From Fontimonas thermophila (GTDB lineage: Bacteria; Pseudomonadota; Gammaproteobacteria; Nevskiales; Nevskiaceae), in the NCBI RefSeq assembly GCF_900113085.1, contig NZ_FOOC01000002.1, positions 248,001 to 312,000 on the forward strand: a DNA stretch of 64,000 bases. The letters are read 5' to 3'. Position numbers and translations under genes: made by a program. Of the stretch, positions 29,208 to 37,634 are shown one piece after another (the stretch's first letter is position 1; each line of letters opens with the position of its first letter). The notes below the pieces were generated by a model. It searched no databases. It was not told the DNA's origin and saw only the letters and a program-made list of their open reading frames with translations.

Positions 29208-29837
29208 ATGAGTCAGAAACGTCGTCCCAGTTCGGCCCGCTGGCTGGCGGAGCATGAAGCCGATCCCTACGTGCACGAAGCGCGGCGGCTCGGATTGCGT
29301 TCGCGCGCGGCCTTCAAGCTCAAGGAGATCCAGGAGCGGGATCGCATTCTCAAACCCGGCCAGATCGTCGTCGATCTCGGCGCCGCCCCCGGAGGCTGGA
29401 GCCAGGTGGCGCGGCCACTGCTGGGCAGCCGCGGCCAGTTGTTCGCGCTCGACATTCTGCCGTTTGAGCCGATTCCCGGGGTGGACATCATCATCGGCGA
29501 TTTCCGCGAGGATGCCGTACTGCATCAGCTCGAAGCCCGTGTCGGTGACCAGATGGTCGATCTCGTCATGAGCGACATGGCGCCCAACATCAGCGGCGTG
29601 GACGCCGCTGATCAGGCGGCGAGCATGTATCTGTGCGAACTGGCCTTTGAATTCGCCAAGGCGCATCTGAAACCGCGCGGCACGCTGCTGGTCAAAGCCT
29701 TTCAGGGCGATGGTTTTGATGCCTACCTCGGATCCCTGCGGGAGGCGTTCGAAAACGTCGCGATCCGCAAGCCGAAAGCCTCCCGTCCGCGCAGTCGCGA
29801 GGTTTATCTGCTGGCGCGCAACTTTCATGCGGTGTAG
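29208..29837 (+). CDS. rlmE: 23S rRNA 2'-O-methyltransferase RlmE
   Basis: A 209-residue SAM-dependent enzyme (FtsJ/RrmJ) that methylates the ribose of U2552 in the 23S A-loop, needed for 50S maturation. The SAM loop is VVDLGAAPGGWSQ. The catalytic tetrad K37 (AFKL), D123 (MSDMAP), K163 (LVKAFQG) and E198 (SREVYLL) is complete. It is followed 57 bp downstream by ftsH, the gene order seen in E. coli and many relatives, where both are heat-shock regulated; no clear sigma-32 promoter is visible to me here. Confidence 0.97.
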   Translation: MSQKRRPSSARWLAEHEADPYVHEARRLGLRSRAAFKLKEIQERDRILKPGQIVVDLGAAPGGWSQVARPLLGSRGQLFALDILPFEPIPGVDIIIGDFREDAVLHQLEARVGDQMVDLVMSDMAPNISGVDAADQAASMYLCELAFEFAKAHLKPRGTLLVKAFQGDGFDAYLGSLREAFENVAIRKPKASRPRSREVYLLARNFHAV

Positions 29838-29894
29838 TGTTCTGATCATGCGGCCCGCCGGATCGAGGCGGGTCCCCGACTGTGAGGAATTCCA

Positions 29895-31823
29895 TTGAAC
29901 GATCTGGCCAAAAATCTGCTGCTCTGGGTGGTGATCCTCGTCGTCCTGATGAGCGTTTTCCAGAGCTTTTCGTCCCGCTCACGGGCCCAGCCGGAGCTGG
30001 CCTATTCCGAATTCATGGCCCAGGTCGAGCAGGGCAATGTCGCCGAGGTCACGATCAACGGCCCGGTGATCCGCGGTGAACTCAAGGGCGGATCGCGCTT
30101 CGTCACGATCAGCCCGGAGACGGACAACCGCGCCATGATCGGCACATTGCTCGACAACAAAGTCAAATTCAGTGGCGAGCTGCCCAAGGAGACCCCGTGG
30201 ATCCTGCAGCTGCTGTTCAACGCCTTCCCGATCCTGCTGTTGATCGCGGTCTGGGTCTATTTCATGCGGCAGATGCAGGCCGGAGGCGGGGGGCGCGGCG
30301 CGCTGTCGTTCGGCAAGAGCCGTGCCCGCATGCTCAATGCGGATCAAGTGAAAATCACCTTCAACGACGTCGCCGGCTGCGAGGAAGCCAAGCAGGAAGT
30401 CGCCGAGCTGGTGGATTTCCTCAAGGATCCCGGCAAATTCCAGAGACTGGGCGGCAAGATCCCGCGGGGCGTGCTGATGGTCGGTCCCCCGGGTACCGGC
30501 AAGACCCTGCTGGCCAAAGCCATTGCGGGCGAGGCAGGCGTGCCTTTCTTCACGATTTCGGGCTCTGATTTCGTCGAAATGTTCGTCGGCGTGGGTGCTT
30601 CGCGCGTGCGCGACATGTTCGAACAGGCCAAGAAGCATGCGCCATGCATCATTTTCATCGACGAAATCGACGCCGTCGGCCGCCATCGCGGGGCTGGCTT
30701 GGGCGGCGGTCACGATGAGCGCGAGCAGACACTGAACCAGTTGCTGGTCGAGATGGATGGTTTCGAGGGCAACGAGGGCGTGATCGTCATTGCCGCGACC
30801 AACCGCCCGGACGTGCTCGACCCCGCGCTGCTGCGTCCGGGCCGCTTCGATCGACAAGTGGTCGTCCCCCTGCCGGACGTGCGCGGCCGCGAGCAAATCC
30901 TCCGGGTCCATATCCGCTCGGTGCCGCTGGCCGACAACGTCAAGCCGGAAATCATCGCGCGCGCAACGCCGGGCTTCTCCGGCGCCGATCTGGCCAATCT
31001 CGTCAATGAGGCCGCCTTGTTCGCGGCACGCGCCAACAAGCGTCTGGTCGATCAGGACGATTTCGAGCGCGCCAAGGACAAGATCATGATGGGGACCGAG
31101 CGCCGCTCCATGGTCATGTCCGAAGACGAAAAACGGCTGACCGCCTACCATGAGGCGGGCCACGCGATCGTGGGCTTGTCGGTGCCGGAGCACGATCCGG
31201 TCTATAAGGTCACGATCATTCCCCGTGGCCGTGCCTTGGGAGTGACCATGTTTCTACCCGAGGAAGATCGCTACAGCTATACCAAACAGCGGCTGAACTC
31301 ACAGATCTGCTCGCTGTTCGGCGGACGCCTCGCCGAGGAAATCATCTTTGGCCCCGACCGGGTTACCACCGGCGCCAGCAACGACATCGAGCGCGCCACC
31401 GAGATTGCCCGCAACATGGTCACCAAGTGGGGGCTGTCCGAACGCCTGGGCCCGCTGTCGTACTCCGAGGACAGCGGCGAGGTCTTCCTGGGCAAGTCGG
31501 TGACCCAGACCAAGCACGTCTCCGACGATACCGCGCACGCGATCGACGAAGAGGTCCGCAAGATCATCGAGAGCAATTATGCGCGTGCGAAGAAGATCCT
31601 CGAGGACAACCTCGATAAGTTGCATGCAATGGCCGAGGCGCTGATCAAATACGAAACGATCGATGCCGAGCAGATCCGCCGGATCATGGCTGGCCAGGAT
31701 CCAGGTCCGCCGGAGAGCTGGAACGACACCCAGGATGCCGGAGACGCGGGCGGTTCCCCCAAGGCCGCGGCCGAGCCGTCCGCCAAACCGGGCGTGCCTC
31801 CCAAGCCGGCGAGCCAGACCTAA
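29895..31823 (+). CDS. ftsH: ATP-dependent zinc metalloprotease FtsH
   Basis: A membrane AAA+ protease of 642 residues that degrades misfolded membrane proteins and regulators such as LpxC in E. coli. Two membrane helices (about 7-25 and 103-124) flank a periplasmic domain. Walker A GPPGTGKT (197-204), Walker [10 protein letters not shown], the second-region-of-homology [20 protein letters not shown] and zinc motif HEAGH (419-423) are intact. The C-terminus is a flexible Pro/Ala-rich tail. It starts with TTG at 29895 after GAGG. It lies between rlmE and folP. Confidence 0.97.
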   Translation: MNDLAKNLLLWVVILVVLMSVFQSFSSRSRAQPELAYSEFMAQVEQGNVAEVTINGPVIRGELKGGSRFVTISPETDNRAMIGTLLDNKVKFSGELPKETPWILQLLFNAFPILLLIAVWVYFMRQMQAGGGGRGALSFGKSRARMLNADQVKITFNDVAGCEEAKQEVAELVDFLKDPGKFQRLGGKIPRGVLMVGPPGTGKTLLAKAIAGEAGVPFFTISGSDFVEMFVGVGASRVRDMFEQAKKHAPCIIFIDEIDAVGRHRGAGLGGGHDEREQTLNQLLVEMDGFEGNEGVIVIAATNRPDVLDPALLRPGRFDRQVVVPLPDVRGREQILRVHIRSVPLADNVKPEIIARATPGFSGADLANLVNEAALFAARANKRLVDQDDFERAKDKIMMGTERRSMVMSEDEKRLTAYHEAGHAIVGLSVPEHDPVYKVTIIPRGRALGVTMFLPEEDRYSYTKQRLNSQICSLFGGRLAEEIIFGPDRVTTGASNDIERATEIARNMVTKWGLSERLGPLSYSEDSGEVFLGKSVTQTKHVSDDTAHAIDEEVRKIIESNYARAKKILEDNLDKLHAMAEALIKYETIDAEQIRRIMAGQDPGPPESWNDTQDAGDAGGSPKAAAEPSAKPGVPPKPASQT

Positions 31824-31886
31824 CCGGGTGGCCGTTTCTCTGGATTGAAGGGGTCGGATGATCCCGGTTCTGCGCTTCCTTGCAGC

Positions 31887-32726
31887 GTGCAGCTCGTTCT
31901 CCCCAAGCGGGTTTTGGATCTGAGCACGCCTTGTGTCATGGGCGTGCTCAACGTCACGCCCGATTCGTTCTCGGACGGTGGTCGCCATACCGACTGCGCG
32001 GTGGCCGTGGCGCACGCCCTGTCCATGGTCGAGGAAGGGGCCGCCATCATCGATGTCGGCGGTGAATCGACTCGCCCGGGTGCGACGCCTGTGAGCGAGC
32101 AGGAGGAACTCGATCGGGTGATTCCGGTGATCGAGGCATTGCGCGCACGTACCGACGCGGTGATTTCGATCGACACGATGAAACCTGCGGTGATGCGCGC
32201 CGCCTGTGCGGCTGGTGCAGAGCTGATCAACGACGTGATGGCGCTGCGGATGCCCGGTGCGCTCGATGCCGCTGTCGCAACGGGGGCCGCGATCTGCTTG
32301 ATGCACATGCAAGGCGATCCCCAAACGATGCAAGCGGCACCGCATTACGATGATGTCGTCCAGGAAGTTTCCGACTTTCTCGCGGAACGGATGGCCTGCT
32401 GTGTGCGGAACGGGATCGCAGCAGAGCGCATCGTGTTGGATCCCGGCATCGGATTTGGCAAGAGTCTGGAGCACAATCTGACCTTGCTGGCGAATCTCGA
32501 CCGGCTCGCCGTACATGGGCGCCCTTTACTGGTCGGTGTCTCCCGTAAATCGATGTTCGGTGCGCTGCTGGGCCGTTCCGTGGATCAGCGGCTGCCCGGC
32601 AGCCTGGCCGCGGCGGCGTTTGCGGTGAGCCAGGGCGCGGTTATAGTGCGCGCCCACGATGTCGCGGCCACCGTCGATGCGGTGCGCACCGCACATGCCC
32701 TCAAGATGAGGAGAGCGGCAACTTGA
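31887..32726 (+). CDS. folP: Dihydropteroate synthase
   Basis: A TIM-barrel enzyme joining p-aminobenzoate to the pterin diphosphate in folate synthesis; it is the sulfonamide target. The signatures [16 protein letters not shown] and [12 protein letters not shown], together with [10 protein letters not shown] and the C-terminal VSRKSM segment, are complete. I place the start at GTG 31887 (279 residues), which gives the E. coli-like N-terminus; TTG 31845 would add 14 residues. Neither has a clear ribosome-binding site. The stop overlaps the glmM start by 4 bases, and a putative glmM promoter lies inside the gene. Confidence 0.94.
   Translation: MQLVLPKRVLDLSTPCVMGVLNVTPDSFSDGGRHTDCAVAVAHALSMVEEGAAIIDVGGESTRPGATPVSEQEELDRVIPVIEALRARTDAVISIDTMKPAVMRAACAAGAELINDVMALRMPGALDAAVATGAAICLMHMQGDPQTMQAAPHYDDVVQEVSDFLAERMACCVRNGIAAERIVLDPGIGFGKSLEHNLTLLANLDRLAVHGRPLLVGVSRKSMFGALLGRSVDQRLPGSLAAAAFAVSQGAVIVRAHDVAATVDAVRTAHALKMRRAAT
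32620..32647 (+). promoter_or_regulatory. Putative internal promoter for glmM inside folP
   Basis: TTGCGG (32620-32625), 16-bp spacer, TATAGT (32642-32647), then GCGCGCCC. It lies about 75 nt before glmM and would give glmM expression independent of folP. Confidence 0.4.
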
Positions 32727-34063
32727 GTCGCAAATATTTCGGAACGGATGGGGTGAGAGGACGCGTCGGCACACCGCCGATGACCCCGGATTTCGCCCTC
32801 AAGCTCGGCTGGGCCGCGGGGCGTGTCCTCGGCGCGGGGACGAACCAGGCCCGCGTTGTCATCGGCAAGGACACGCGCCGCTCTGGGTATCTGTTCGAAT
32901 CGGCACTTGAGGCAGGTTTTGCTGCTGCCGGCGTGGAATCGGACCTGTTGGGACCATTGCCGACGCCGGGGGTCGCTTATCTGACCCGGGCGCTGCGTGC
33001 GCGCGCCGGCGTGGTCATTTCCGCCTCGCACAATCCGCATCACGACAATGGCGTAAAGTTTTTCGGGCCGGACGGCTGCAAGCTCAGCGACGAGATCGAA
33101 CTCGAAATCGAGGCGATGCTCGAACAGCCCATGACCTGTGTCGAACCCGACCGGCTCGGGCGCGCCAAGCGACTCACGGATGGTCCCGGGCGCTACATCG
33201 AATTCTGCAAGAGCAGTTTTGGCGAACGCAGCCTCGCGGGTTTGCGCATCGTGCTCGATTGCGCCAATGGCGCCGCCTATAAGGTCGGTCCGGCCGTATT
33301 CCAGGAACTGGATGCCGACGTCACCGTGATCGGCAATCAGCCCGACGGTCTCAACATCAACCTCGAATGTGGATCGACTCACCTGGCATCGCTGCAGCGC
33401 GCAGTCGTCGAGACCGGAGCCGATCTGGGCATTGCGCTCGATGGTGACGCCGACCGCTGCCTGATGGTCGATGCGCAGGGCAATGAAGTCGACGGCGACC
33501 AAATTCTCTACATCATCGCCCGCCTGCGGCAGGCCACTGGCGGTCTGTCGGGTCCGGTTGTCGGCACCTTGATGTCGAATCTGGGGCTTGAGCATGCCCT
33601 GCGTGCCCTGGGCATCGCATTCGTTCGCGCCAAAGTCGGCGATCGCTATGTCATGGAGACGCTGCGCGCCTGTGGCGGCATACTCGGCGGGGAAACCTCC
33701 GGACATACGATCTGCCTGGACAAGACCACCACAGGAGATGGCATCGTCACCGCGCTGCAAGTGCTGTCCGCGCTGCTGCGCGAGAATCGCAGCCTGGCGG
33801 AACTGGCCTGCGCCATGCCGAAGTATCCGCAGGTGTTGATCAACGTGCCGGTGTCGGCTGCAGCGGCCGCCATCCTGGAGACTCCGCAGGTCGTCGCTGC
33901 GCAGGCCGATGTGCGTGCGCGTCTGGCCGGACGCGGCCGCATTCTGTTGCGCCCCTCCGGCACCGAACCGCTGATCCGTGTCATGGTAGAAGCCGAAGAT
34001 CCGGCCGAAACGCGGCAGATGGCCGAATATCTGGCCGAACGCGTGCGTGATGCCTGTTCGTGA
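32723..34063 (+). CDS. glmM: Phosphoglucosamine mutase
   Basis: A 446-residue enzyme converting glucosamine 6-phosphate to glucosamine 1-phosphate for UDP-GlcNAc, hence for peptidoglycan and LPS. The N-terminal FGTDGVRG, the phosphoserine loop [11 protein letters not shown] (Ser102), the metal loop DGDADRC, GGETSGH and the phosphate loop [12 protein letters not shown] are all present. The TTG start at 32723 overlaps the folP stop and follows GAGGAGAG. folP-glmM-tpiA-secG is a frequent gammaproteobacterial order. Confidence 0.97.
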   Translation: MSRKYFGTDGVRGRVGTPPMTPDFALKLGWAAGRVLGAGTNQARVVIGKDTRRSGYLFESALEAGFAAAGVESDLLGPLPTPGVAYLTRALRARAGVVISASHNPHHDNGVKFFGPDGCKLSDEIELEIEAMLEQPMTCVEPDRLGRAKRLTDGPGRYIEFCKSSFGERSLAGLRIVLDCANGAAYKVGPAVFQELDADVTVIGNQPDGLNINLECGSTHLASLQRAVVETGADLGIALDGDADRCLMVDAQGNEVDGDQILYIIARLRQATGGLSGPVVGTLMSNLGLEHALRALGIAFVRAKVGDRYVMETLRACGGILGGETSGHTICLDKTTTGDGIVTALQVLSALLRENRSLAELACAMPKYPQVLINVPVSAAAAAILETPQVVAAQADVRARLAGRGRILLRPSGTEPLIRVMVEAEDPAETRQMAEYLAERVRDACS

Positions 34064-34085
34064 ACCGCCCAAGCAAGGAGTGACA

Positions 34086-34856
34086 ATGGCCCGACGCGCA
34101 CTGGTGGCCGGCAACTGGAAGATGAATGGGTCGCGCGACAGCAATGCCAGCCTGATCCACGACATCGTGCTCGATGTACGCAAATACCCCGATATCGACG
34201 TGCTGGTCTGCCCGCCAGCGATTTATCTCGAATCGGTTGGACGCCAGCTCGAAGGCAGCCCGGTCCAGCTGGGGGGGCAGAATCTATGCGAGCAGGAAAA
34301 GCCGGGCGCTTTCACCGGCGAGATCCATGGCGGCATGCTGCGGGACGTCGGGTGTTCCCATGTCATCGTCGGGCATTCCGAGCGACGCGCCCTTTACGGC
34401 GAGGGTGACGACCGGGTCGCAGCAAAATTCCGCACGGCGCAGATCTGCGGCCTGATCCCGATTCTCTGTGTCGGCGAGTCGCTTGCGGAACGCGAAAATG
34501 GACAGACCGAATCGGTACTCGCGCGGCAGTTGCAGGCCGTGCTCGATCGGTGCGGCATCGAAGCGTTCAGACGGGCAGTCATCGCGTATGAGCCGGTGTG
34601 GGCCATCGGCACGGGCCGCACGGCGACTCCCGAGCAAGCCCAGCAGGCCCACGCATTCCTGCGTGACAGACTCGCCCGATCAGATGCTAAAATTGCAAGC
34701 TCAGTCCGCATTCTCTACGGCGGCAGCGTCAAGGCCGAAAATGCGGGAGCTTTGTTTGGCTGTCCCGACGTCGACGGTGGCCTCATTGGCGGCGCGTCGC
34801 TGAAATCAGTGGAATTCATGGCGATCTGCGCAGCTGCGCAGGCGCGGAGCAAGTGA
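34086..34856 (+). CDS. tpiA: Triosephosphate isomerase
   Basis: A 256-residue TIM-barrel enzyme of glycolysis interconverting DHAP and glyceraldehyde 3-phosphate. AGNWKMNG holds the substrate Asn and Lys, VIVGHSERR the catalytic His, and AYEPVWAIGTG the catalytic Glu and flexible lid; the phosphate loop is LYGGSVKAEN. AAGGAG stands 6 nt before the ATG. It lies 22 bp after glmM and 7 bp before secG, so one mRNA is likely. Confidence 0.97.
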   Translation: MARRALVAGNWKMNGSRDSNASLIHDIVLDVRKYPDIDVLVCPPAIYLESVGRQLEGSPVQLGGQNLCEQEKPGAFTGEIHGGMLRDVGCSHVIVGHSERRALYGEGDDRVAAKFRTAQICGLIPILCVGESLAERENGQTESVLARQLQAVLDRCGIEAFRRAVIAYEPVWAIGTGRTATPEQAQQAHAFLRDRLARSDAKIASSVRILYGGSVKAENAGALFGCPDVDGGLIGGASLKSVEFMAICAAAQARSK

Positions 34857-34863
34857 GCACGGC

Positions 34864-35223
34864 ATGTATACGGTTCTGGTCATCGTCCAGGTTCTCGTCG
34901 CGGTTGCATTGATCGGTCTGATCCTGCTACAGCACGGCAAAGGCGCGGATGCGGGTGCCGCTTTCGGTAGCGGAGCTTCGGGCACCGTTTTCGGTGCGCG
35001 CGGATCGGCCAATTTCCTGTCGCGCACGACCGCTTGGCTGGCCACCGTGTTCTTTGCGGTGAGCCTGGCGCTGGCTTACCTGGTGCATGGAGAGCGCAAG
35101 ACGGATTCGGTCGTCGATCGGCTGCAGGCGCCGGCCAGCGCAGAGTCTGCAAAAGAACAGCCACAGGATCCGCCGGCGCAGACGACGAACGACTCCGAAC
35201 CGGCTCCGGTCGTTCCAGAATAA
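34864..35223 (+). CDS. secG: Preprotein translocase subunit SecG
   Basis: A small inner-membrane subunit of SecYEG, 119 residues. Two membrane helices (about 3-22 and 54-75) are joined by the conserved cytoplasmic loop LLQHGKGADAGAAFGSGASGTVFG. The C-terminal 40 residues are acidic, Pro/Gln-rich and not conserved. The position between tpiA and a tRNA-Leu gene is as in E. coli. Confidence 0.95.
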   Translation: MYTVLVIVQVLVAVALIGLILLQHGKGADAGAAFGSGASGTVFGARGSANFLSRTTAWLATVFFAVSLALAYLVHGERKTDSVVDRLQAPASAESAKEQPQDPPAQTTNDSEPAPVVPE

Positions 35224-35227
35224 AACT

Positions 35228-35251
35228 CGAGACAAAACCCGAGACAAAACC
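35228..35251 (+). repeat. 12-bp perfect tandem repeat upstream of tRNA-Leu
   Basis: CGAGACAAAACC occurs twice head to tail (35228-35239, 35240-35251). The second copy contributes the -35-like GAGACA of the tRNA-Leu promoter, so copy number could affect promoter strength. Confidence 0.85.
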
Positions 35252-35269
35252 TGTTCCCGGCGCTACACT
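35241..35269 (+). promoter_or_regulatory. Promoter of tRNA-Leu
   Basis: GAGACA (35241-35246), 17-bp spacer, TACACT (35264-35269), followed by a GC-rich discriminator TCGCGCCC typical of stringently controlled stable-RNA promoters. The tRNA begins 15 nt after the hexamer. Confidence 0.6.
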
Positions 35270-35284
35270 TCGCGCCCCTGCGAT

Positions 35285-35369
35285 GCCCACGTGGTGGAAT
35301 TGGTAGACACGCTACCTTGAGGTGGTAGTGGCGAAAGCCGTGGGAGTTCGAGTCTCTCCGTGGGCACCA
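35285..35369 (+). tRNA. leuU: tRNA-Leu(GAG)
   Basis: An 85-nt class II tRNA with encoded CCA. The acceptor GCCCACG pairs with CGTGGGC; the anticodon stem CTACC/GGTAG encloses the loop TTGAGGT, giving anticodon GAG (reads CUC/CUU); a variable arm and the T-loop TTCGAGT are present. It corresponds to E. coli leuU, which also follows secG. Confidence 0.96.
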
Positions 35370-35453
35370 TTCGCAGGATCGGGAACTGGGTTGGCCGGCC
35401 ACAATCCGGGCCGTTGTGTGCCGGTCGGAAGTCGCAGGGCCGGTGTGTTTTTC

Positions 35454-35482
35454 TTGCTTCGAATCGGAGCGAAAGTTATACT
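35454..35482 (+). promoter_or_regulatory. Promoter of initiator tRNA / rimP operon
   Basis: TTGCTT (35454-35459), 17-bp spacer, TATACT (35477-35482). The predicted start is about 6 nt before the tRNA. It probably drives the tRNA and, by read-through, rimP-nusA-infB. Confidence 0.65.
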
Positions 35483-35495
35483 GGTCGTCCTCTGG

Positions 35496-35572
35496 TGCGG
35501 GGTGGAGCAGTCTGGCAGCTCGTCGGGCTCATAACCCGAAGGTCGCAGGTTCAAATCCTGCCCCCGCTACCA
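35496..35572 (+). tRNA. metY: Initiator tRNA-fMet(CAT)
   Basis: A 77-nt tRNA with encoded CCA. The anticodon loop is CTCATAA with anticodon CAT, flanked by the three G-C pairs (GGG/CCC) that mark initiators. Position 1 is T and position 72 is also T, so the end pair is a U-U mismatch: it keeps the initiator lack of pairing but differs from the usual C1-A72. The location before rimP-nusA-infB is that of E. coli metY. Confidence 0.96.
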
Positions 35573-35586
35573 AAACCGCTGGCTTG

Positions 35587-35612
35587 AAAAGGGCCCCTCG
35601 AGGGCCTTTTTT
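35587..35612 (+). terminator. Intrinsic terminator between tRNA-fMet and rimP
   Basis: A 10-bp stem AAAAGGGCCC / GGGCCTTTTT (one G-U) with loop CTCGA, running into T6. It lies 15 nt after the tRNA and 30 nt before rimP, so it should reduce read-through into the rimP operon. Confidence 0.8.
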
Positions 35613-35641
35613 GTTGGTACAACAGGAGCAGGTCGCCTCGG

Positions 35642-36106
35642 ATGACCGTTTTGCGTGAACGCTTGCAGCAATTGCTCGAGCCGGTGGTCGAGGCCATCGG
35701 CTACGAACTCGTGCTGCTGGAATTCAGTCCCAGCAGCAAGAGCGCGTTGCTGCGCCTGTATATCGACGCGCCAGGCGGCATCACGATCGACGATTGCGAA
35801 CGCGTCAGCAAAGAAGTCTCCGGCGTCCTCGACGTCGAAGATCCGATCAGCAGCGCTTACCGACTCGAGGTGTCGTCTCCGGGGCTCGATCGACCTCTGG
35901 TCAAGCCGGCCCATTTCGAGCGGTTCGTCAACGAGCAGGCGCGTATCCAGTTGATCGCCCCACGTGAGGGCCGCCGGCGTTTCGTCGGCTGGATTCGCGG
36001 ATTTGCAAACGGCGCGGTGCGTCTGGAGACATCGGAAGGCATGGTCGAGATTCCCCTTGCGGACATCGACCGTGCTCGGCTGGTTCCGGAATACGATCGA
36101 GAGTAA
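35642..36106 (+). CDS. rimP: Ribosome maturation factor RimP
   Basis: A 154-residue factor that binds free 30S subunits and helps assemble the S12/S19 region. The N-terminal alpha/beta domain includes LVLLEFSPSSKSALLRLYID and DDCERVSKEVSGVLDVEDPI; the conserved YRLEVSSPGLDRPL precedes the C-terminal SH3-like barrel (about 88-154). AACAGGAGCAGG lies upstream of the ATG. It is the first gene of the rimP-nusA-infB-rbfA-truB-rpsO-pnp operon, 5 bp before nusA. Confidence 0.96.
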   Translation: MTVLRERLQQLLEPVVEAIGYELVLLEFSPSSKSALLRLYIDAPGGITIDDCERVSKEVSGVLDVEDPISSAYRLEVSSPGLDRPLVKPAHFERFVNEQARIQLIAPREGRRRFVGWIRGFANGAVRLETSEGMVEIPLADIDRARLVPEYDRE

Positions 36107-36111
36107 AGGTT

Positions 36112-37602
36112 ATGAACAAAAACATCCTGGTGATGGTGGATGTCGTGTCCAATGAAAAGGGCGTGGACAAGGCGCTCATCTTCGAGGCGCTGGAGGCTGC
36201 ACTCGCATCCGCGGCCAAGGAGCGGTATGGCGATGAGGCCGACCTGCGCGTCGTCATCGATCGTGAAACCGGCGATTACGAAACCTTCCGCCGCTGGACC
36301 GTTCTGGAGGATGACAGCGAGGAGTTCGAATACCCCGAACGTCAGATCAAGCTGTCGTATGCCCGCAAGGAGAATCCGGACGTAAAGCCCGGCGATGTCA
36401 TCGAACGCAAAGTCGAGTCGGTCGATTTTGGCCGCATCGGGGCACAAAAGGCCAAGCAAGTCATTGTCCAGAAAGTCCGCGAGGCAGAGCGCGCTCAGGT
36501 TGTCGAAGCATACCGCGATCGCGTTGGCGAGCTGATCACCGGGCAAGTCAAACGCATCGAACGTGGAAACGTCATCGTGGATCTGGGCGGCAATGCCGAA
36601 GCGGTGATCCTGCGCGATCAGCTGATTCCGCGAGAACAGATCCGCCCCGGTGACCGTATCCGCGGCTATCTCTACGAAGTCAGTCCGCAGGCGCGGGGCC
36701 CGCAATTGTTCCTGTCGCGCACCTCGCCGAAGTTTCTGATGGAGCTGTTCAAGCTCGAGGTCCCGGAGATCGCCCAGGGACTGATCGAACTCAAGGGTGC
36801 TGCACGTGATCCGGGACTGCGCGCGAAGATTGCGGTACAGGCCAAGGACAAGCGCATCGACCCGGTCGGCGCCTGCGTGGGCATGCGTGGCTCGCGTGTG
36901 CAGAGCGTCTCCAACGAGCTTGCGGGTGAGCGCATCGATATCGTCCCGTGGGATGAGAATATCGCGCAGTTTGTCATCAACGCGATGGCGCCGGCCGAGG
37001 TCGAAACGATCATCGTCGACGAAGAATCGCACTCGATGACGATCGGCGTTGCCGAGGAGAAACTTGCGCAGGCGATCGGCCGCGGAGGCCAGAACGTCCG
37101 TCTGGCCTCCGAACTCACGGGCTGGGTGCTCAACGTCATGACCACCGCTGAGGCGGAGTCCAAAAAAGAGGAGGAGAACCAGTCGGTCCTCCGCAATTTC
37201 ATGGAATGGCTCGACGTCGATGAGGAAGTCGCGGGCATTCTCGTCCAGGAGGGCTTCACCACGCTCGAAGAGATTGCCTATGTGCCGGCGCAGGAGCTGA
37301 TGCAGATCGAAGAGTTCGACGAGGGCATCGTCGAGGAACTGCGTAACCGTGCGCGCGACGTTCTGCTGACCAAGGCGATCGCCAAGGCCGAGCAGCGCGC
37401 CCACGCGCAGCCCGCAGAAGATCTTCTGACGCTCGATGGCATGGATGAAGATACGGCCTATCAACTCGCGGAAGCCGGCGTCAGCACCTGCGAGTCCCTA
37501 GCAGACCTTGCCACCGATGAGCTGCTCGAGCTGCTGCCCGATCTCGGTGAGGCGCGCGCATCGGCGCTGATCATGGCAGCGCGTGCCAAGGCTTACGCAT
37601 AG
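36112..37602 (+). CDS. nusA: Transcription termination/antitermination factor NusA
   Basis: A 496-residue RNA polymerase-binding factor in pausing, termination and antitermination. In order: the NTD that contacts polymerase, an S1 domain (about 135-200; [22 protein letters not shown]), KH1 and KH2 ([12 protein letters not shown] and [12 protein letters not shown] loops), then two C-terminal acidic repeats (about 365-420 and 440-496), as in E. coli. The length is almost identical to the E. coli protein. In E. coli it autoregulates this operon. Confidence 0.97.
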   Translation: MNKNILVMVDVVSNEKGVDKALIFEALEAALASAAKERYGDEADLRVVIDRETGDYETFRRWTVLEDDSEEFEYPERQIKLSYARKENPDVKPGDVIERKVESVDFGRIGAQKAKQVIVQKVREAERAQVVEAYRDRVGELITGQVKRIERGNVIVDLGGNAEAVILRDQLIPREQIRPGDRIRGYLYEVSPQARGPQLFLSRTSPKFLMELFKLEVPEIAQGLIELKGAARDPGLRAKIAVQAKDKRIDPVGACVGMRGSRVQSVSNELAGERIDIVPWDENIAQFVINAMAPAEVETIIVDEESHSMTIGVAEEKLAQAIGRGGQNVRLASELTGWVLNVMTTAEAESKKEEENQSVLRNFMEWLDVDEEVAGILVQEGFTTLEEIAYVPAQELMQIEEFDEGIVEELRNRARDVLLTKAIAKAEQRAHAQPAEDLLTLDGMDEDTAYQLAEAGVSTCESLADLATDELLELLPDLGEARASALIMAARAKAYA

Positions 37603-37634
37603 GTACCGCGCGGCCGACTATCAGGAAAGATCAT

